Source: Euleptes europaea
Lineage: Eukaryota; Chordata; Lepidosauria; Squamata; Sphaerodactylidae
DNA: 64,000 bases
Direction: 5' to 3'
Assembly: GCF_029931775.1 (NCBI RefSeq)
Contig: NC_079318.1
Span: 59,498,659-59,562,658, forward strand
Shown here: piece after piece, positions 60,440 through 64,000 of the stretch
Layout: each line of letters begins with the position of its first letter
Position numbering within the stretch: the stretch's first letter is position 1
Notes under the pieces: generated by a model
Database searches by the model: none
What the model saw: only the letters and a program-made list of their open reading frames with translations
Told to the model about the DNA's origin: nothing
Position numbers and translations under genes: made by a program

Positions 60440-63400
60440 GTAAGTTACTCGTGCGTTAGAGGGGTACGAGGCGGAAGGAATGGGTGTCGGTTGTGGGGGG
60501 GGGGCGTGACGTAACGAGAAGGGGATGCTGTTGAAAGAGCTGGAGGGGAGTCCCCCTGATAGAAACACGTGCCACGAAGTCTTTAAATTCTTGAGCACGT
60601 TAAGACCTCCCCCACCCCCGAGGCTGACTCTTGTGTCTCTGCATGATTCATTGCTCCTGCTCTGGCTCTTTCTTAGTCCCCTTCTGTTGTGGGGGCAACG
60701 ATCCTGCTTGGTCTCCGCATCATGTGGGCCTGGAACAGTCTGTTGTTCTGGATACAGAAGTGCAGCAGTGCTATAGGAGTTTCTTCCTTGCTGCTGGGTC
60801 TGAATCACTGTTTTGAACTGGTCTCTCTTGAATCAGCCTCTGCTGGAGGTGGGAGATACTACTGCACTTGTGTCCCTTTTCAGAACTCAAATCCACAATT
60901 CAGAGACAGGCATGCTCAGATCAGTAATCCACGCAGACACATGGAGAGGTACTCTCCTGTGAGCATGAGCAATTCTTAACGCTTTCATAGTCTGAATTTT
61001 TTAAATATTGTCTCCAATTTTAATTCAGGGAAGGGAAAGGCAAGTTGTGGCTATCCAGAATTTAAGAAACTTCCACAGAGCATGTAGAGGAAAGAGGAAC
61101 CACTAATGTAATATGAAGTAGGATGGAATTGTTATAGTGGTACTGGAGAGGTGAGATGAGAACTTGTTCCTTCATAGGAGGACTAGGCATTAATGTTTAG
61201 CAGTGGTGGGGCCAGTTGCCCTATTAAGCTGTTGGGTGTCCAATAGCGGTTAGTATTTATATAGGTTTTTAAAGGTTGATGAGTATTGTTCTTACCATAT
61301 CGCATATGAGGGTCTAGGATAGAGTGCCTTGCCTAAGGCTACCTAGTTAATTCATGGCAGAGATGAGATTCTAACTAAAAGGTTTCTGATGTATGACTTA
61401 GTCACTAATCTGTACCAGCTCTCAAACTATTGGAAATTCAGGAGGTGGGATTTGAATTTACAGTTCTAGAGAGACAAACTTGAGAAACAAACTATGATGT
61501 GTCCTAAGCATATCTAATGAAGGGGCTCCCTCATTTAGTAATGTTTACATACCAAGTTATAACAACTATTCATAGTGCAAGTTCTGCATACATAGCCCTA
61601 AATGGAGGTAGGCTGGTTGTGAGCTTTTGAAAATAGATGCCACTTGGGGTGTTGCAGATACATAGATTTGATTCTCTGTGAGACAGATGCTAAACCCACA
61701 ACATATCATCATGGTACTAAGACAAACAGCCATTATGCTGAGCAAGTGCAACTGACTTGTAAACCATACAGTATAAAAGAGCTTACTTTGTTCTCAAACA
61801 TCAAGCTTTAATAATTTGAGGCAGGCTCATCCACAGTGTATTTTTCATCCATATGACCAGTCCTGATCTTCTCTGGGCAATACATGGCAATAAGCAGACG
61901 TTCCTTTGATAACCAAAACTGAAGAAAATGTAGATATGATTGCAGGAATTTCTGATGATCATATCCATGTCTGTTTTGCTTAGATCTGAGTATCCTACTC
62001 TAAAACATAATCTGCAAATCTCCCCTTTCCTGAATGTAATCTTTTTATTTGCATAACCTTATCTATGTCTTCTGTTCTGCTTAATCAGTATTTATGCATT
62101 CGTATGATTTGGAGCCATTTATGTTTACTAAAGTAAGCCTTACTCTGATCATTACGCCTAGGTAATCATGCTTAGGACTGCCACTTTGGTGTTGCATGCA
62201 TATTATGCTCCTAAGGAGTAGACTTTTATGACTTTTATTCTGTATTTCTATTCAGGTGAGAAGAAACTTGGTACTGTAATTACACCAGATACATGGAAAG
62301 ATGGTGCGCGAAACACTACAGGTATTCTTAAATATATGTATTGCTACAAAATGTATTTGTGACTTATATGTATTAGGAAAACTTCATGTTTGCTACTGAG
62401 ATCTATAAGCCTGAAAAACAGCAGTTGGTATGCAGAATTTTACTTTAAAATGTTTTTTCTTTAATAACTTATTGCAGGATGTCAATATTTAAGGCCCACT
62501 ACTCGTATATAATCTTTTAGCTTGTTGTTTAGTTCCTGGATCTTTATGCACAAAAAAGTCCTTGCTAGTGAAAGACAATTGTATATGTGCATGAATCCCT
62601 GGGCAGGTTACCTTTGTACCTACCTTTAACACTGAGAGAAAGTGTATAGGAACTTTACTTGAAAGAAATGTACTGATGAAGCTTGTTTAAAGTAATCTTT
62701 GTCACTTCATCATATGGGCATCAATGAACCTGCTTTAAAGCATCTTGCAATTTCAGCAATGTGTGTAGAAATTGAAGTTATTTATAGAACTCTGTCGCTG
62801 TTTCTCAATCTTTTGACACATAAGGAGCAAATTTTCTTTGAGGATTAAAATTGAAGTCTCTTTCATATTATATTTGAGTAGTGCAGAGACCTGTGTTAAC
62901 ATCTAGAATACCCAATGAATGTTGCCTGGCAATGTCCTGCCTTCTTCATGCCCAGTGAACTGGATTCATTGATGGTTTGGCAATTACGATGCTCCTGGAC
63001 AATGGAGGAAAGAGTCCCTAGCTTGGTTGAATATAGTTAAAAGGATATCAGGCAACAGTAGTGGGGAAGGTTCTGACTGGAGAGCTGTTGTCAGTCGGAG
63101 CAAATAGTACTGAACTAGATGTAAGACAGATTCATACATCCATGTGTGATGCTTCTAGGATTGTGCCCATCATCTATAGTGCAGGCTGAATCACGATCTA
63201 TTTGTATTCCTTCCTTTGGATTGCTGTTGCTGCTCATGTGCTCTCAGAGATGAACACTTAGAACCGTACTAAGCTCCTCCAGGCGTAAAATGGTGGATGC
63301 AACTCACATAGTGGCTTACATTTTCAAGAAACACTTTTGCTCTAGTTTGGCGTCATCATCTGACCATATACTCAATTTCATGCTCTTTTTACTTTCTGTG

Positions 63401-63966
63401 GCTCTATGGGATCAGTGCATCACTGAGTTTCATGTAAGCTTGTGGACATAGTTCAGCTCTGTATGGTTCTTCTGATTGCTAGGCTAGTTGAGGGCCCACC
63501 CCTACCCAGAACTCTTAATCTAGATGTATATTGGCGACAAATATTATAATATTAGTTTCTTATGTCATTGGACCACTTCAAGCTCATCAGTAGTCTATAC
63601 ATTTCTTCTTTGAGGACTTGTGTCCATGTTTCACAAATATGCTGCTTCTGGCTTCAGTCCTGAGGTACAGTTTGCCATTGTTCTATACCACCTTCAGTGT
63701 CCATATGTATAGTGCATCAGATACTAGAACTTCCTGGAGAGGCAGCATAGAAATACTGTCAATAAGCAAACTTCCTTTGTGTAGACAGCTTGCACATTTG
63801 CATCTCTCTTTTGGGGGAACATCTTTGTTGTCTTTGCATTGCTTTTGGTAAATCTTTGATAAATTGTAACAAAATGCTTTTGTTATAAGTTTATTAACTT
63901 TTGTTTTATAGAAAGTGGTGGGCGAAAACTAAATGAAAATAAGGCATTGACATCAAAGAAGGCAAG
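60424..63966 (+). CDS. CRIPT: CRIPT, cysteine-rich PDZ-binding protein, N-terminal half in three exons
   Basis: Exons 60424-60439, 62256-62321 and 63912-63966 encode residues 1-45 and part of 46 of a family protein of 101 residues; the rest lies beyond the window. The sequence reads MVCEKCEKKLGTVITPDTW, KDGARNTTESGGRKLNEN, KALTSKKAR. CRIPT binds PDZ domains of PSD-95 through its C-terminal tail (not in the window) and associates with microtubules and, by more recent work, the minor spliceosome. Cys3 and Cys6 form the first CxxC zinc-binding pair. The start has a good context (gccATGG). All borders are AG/GT and phases agree. The gene is divergent from PIGF. Confidence 0.97.
60440..62255 (+). 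other. CRIPT: CRIPT intron 1
   Basis: The first 100 bp continue the CpG-rich zone. A MIR remnant lies at 61248-61420 and a short palindromic-repeat scrap near 62130-62190. Nothing else is recognised. Confidence 0.9.
61248..61420 (-). repeat. MIR SINE remnant, minus strand
   Basis: Plus-strand blocks tagtatttatataggttttt, tgccttgcctaaggctacct and agttaattcatggcagagat give the complement of the MIR 3' and core parts. It is old and diverged. Confidence 0.5.
62256..62321 (+). CDS. CRIPT: CRIPT exon 2
   Basis: The exon is 66 bp, with acceptor ctattcag and donor ACAG/gtattc. It codes the end of Cys6, then EKKLGTVITPDTWKDGARNT, T, and the first base of Glu28. Confidence 0.97.
62322..63911 (+). other. 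CRIPT: CRIPT intron 2
   Basis: It holds a partial family A SINE at 63040-63155. No other repeat or exon was recognised. Confidence 0.9.
63040..63155 (+). repeat. tRNA-derived SINE family A, 3' part only
   Basis: Blocks actggagagctgttgtcagt, ggagcaaatagtactgaac and tagatgtaagacag follow the family A body. The tRNA-like head is missing. Confidence 0.5.
63912..63966 (+). CDS. CRIPT: CRIPT exon 3
   Basis: The exon is 55 bp with acceptor ttttatag and donor GCAAG/gtaatt. It completes Glu28 and codes SGGRKLNENKALTSKKA and two bases of Arg46. The gene continues beyond the window. Confidence 0.96.
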
Positions 63967-64000
63967 GTAATTGATGTTCAATATTTTTACAGAACAAAAC

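Overview
The window is vertebrate genomic DNA, almost certainly from a squamate reptile (lizard or snake). It carries three widely spaced, intron-rich host genes whose order and orientation match human 2p21: RHOQ (+), PIGF (-), CRIPT (+). The repeats point to a squamate: tRNA-derived SINEs of lizard type, 5S-rRNA-headed SINEs, L2/CR1-like LINEs, many short TIR elements and Ty3/gypsy LTR elements. The species cannot be fixed from the sequence.

Layout. Bases 1-17989 are non-coding and lie upstream of the third-from-last RHOQ coding exon; they look like RHOQ intron. The last three RHOQ coding exons (17990-18154, 19916-20011, 22755-22910) encode residues 68-205 and end in the CLIT prenylation box. 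RHOQ and PIGF end tail to tail, with 432 bp between their stop codons. PIGF runs on the minus strand from a non-coding first exon ending at 60095 down to its stop at 23343. Its five coding exons join in phase into a 219-residue protein. CRIPT starts at 60424 (+), shares a CpG-rich bidirectional promoter with PIGF, and leaves the window after its third exon.

Mobile DNA. The 21.8 kb last intron of PIGF holds a complete-looking LTR retrotransposon, 29819-37648, with apparently identical 1118-bp LTRs and a 5-bp target duplication. It has one continuous 1745-residue Gag-Pol reading frame. The integrase lies before the reverse transcriptase, the unusual domain order of Gmr1-type Ty3/gypsy elements. 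Two solo LTRs (38148-38976 and 49143-50234) seem to belong to related families. A deeply nested block at 47769-52052 stacks a LINE, a second LINE, a TIR transposon and a solo LTR inside one another, bounded by a 14-bp target duplication. Other items include a 5S-headed SINE with a 14-bp duplication, a hAT-type element with an 8-bp duplication that splits an L2-like LINE, and an inverted plus tandem retroposon at 59328-59760.

Function. RHOQ is a membrane-anchored Rho GTPase, PIGF an ER membrane subunit of GPI-anchor synthesis, and CRIPT a small zinc-binding protein. They are neighbours by ancient synteny, not a pathway. The only regulatory coupling the sequence suggests is the shared PIGF/CRIPT promoter and the convergent RHOQ/PIGF 3' ends.
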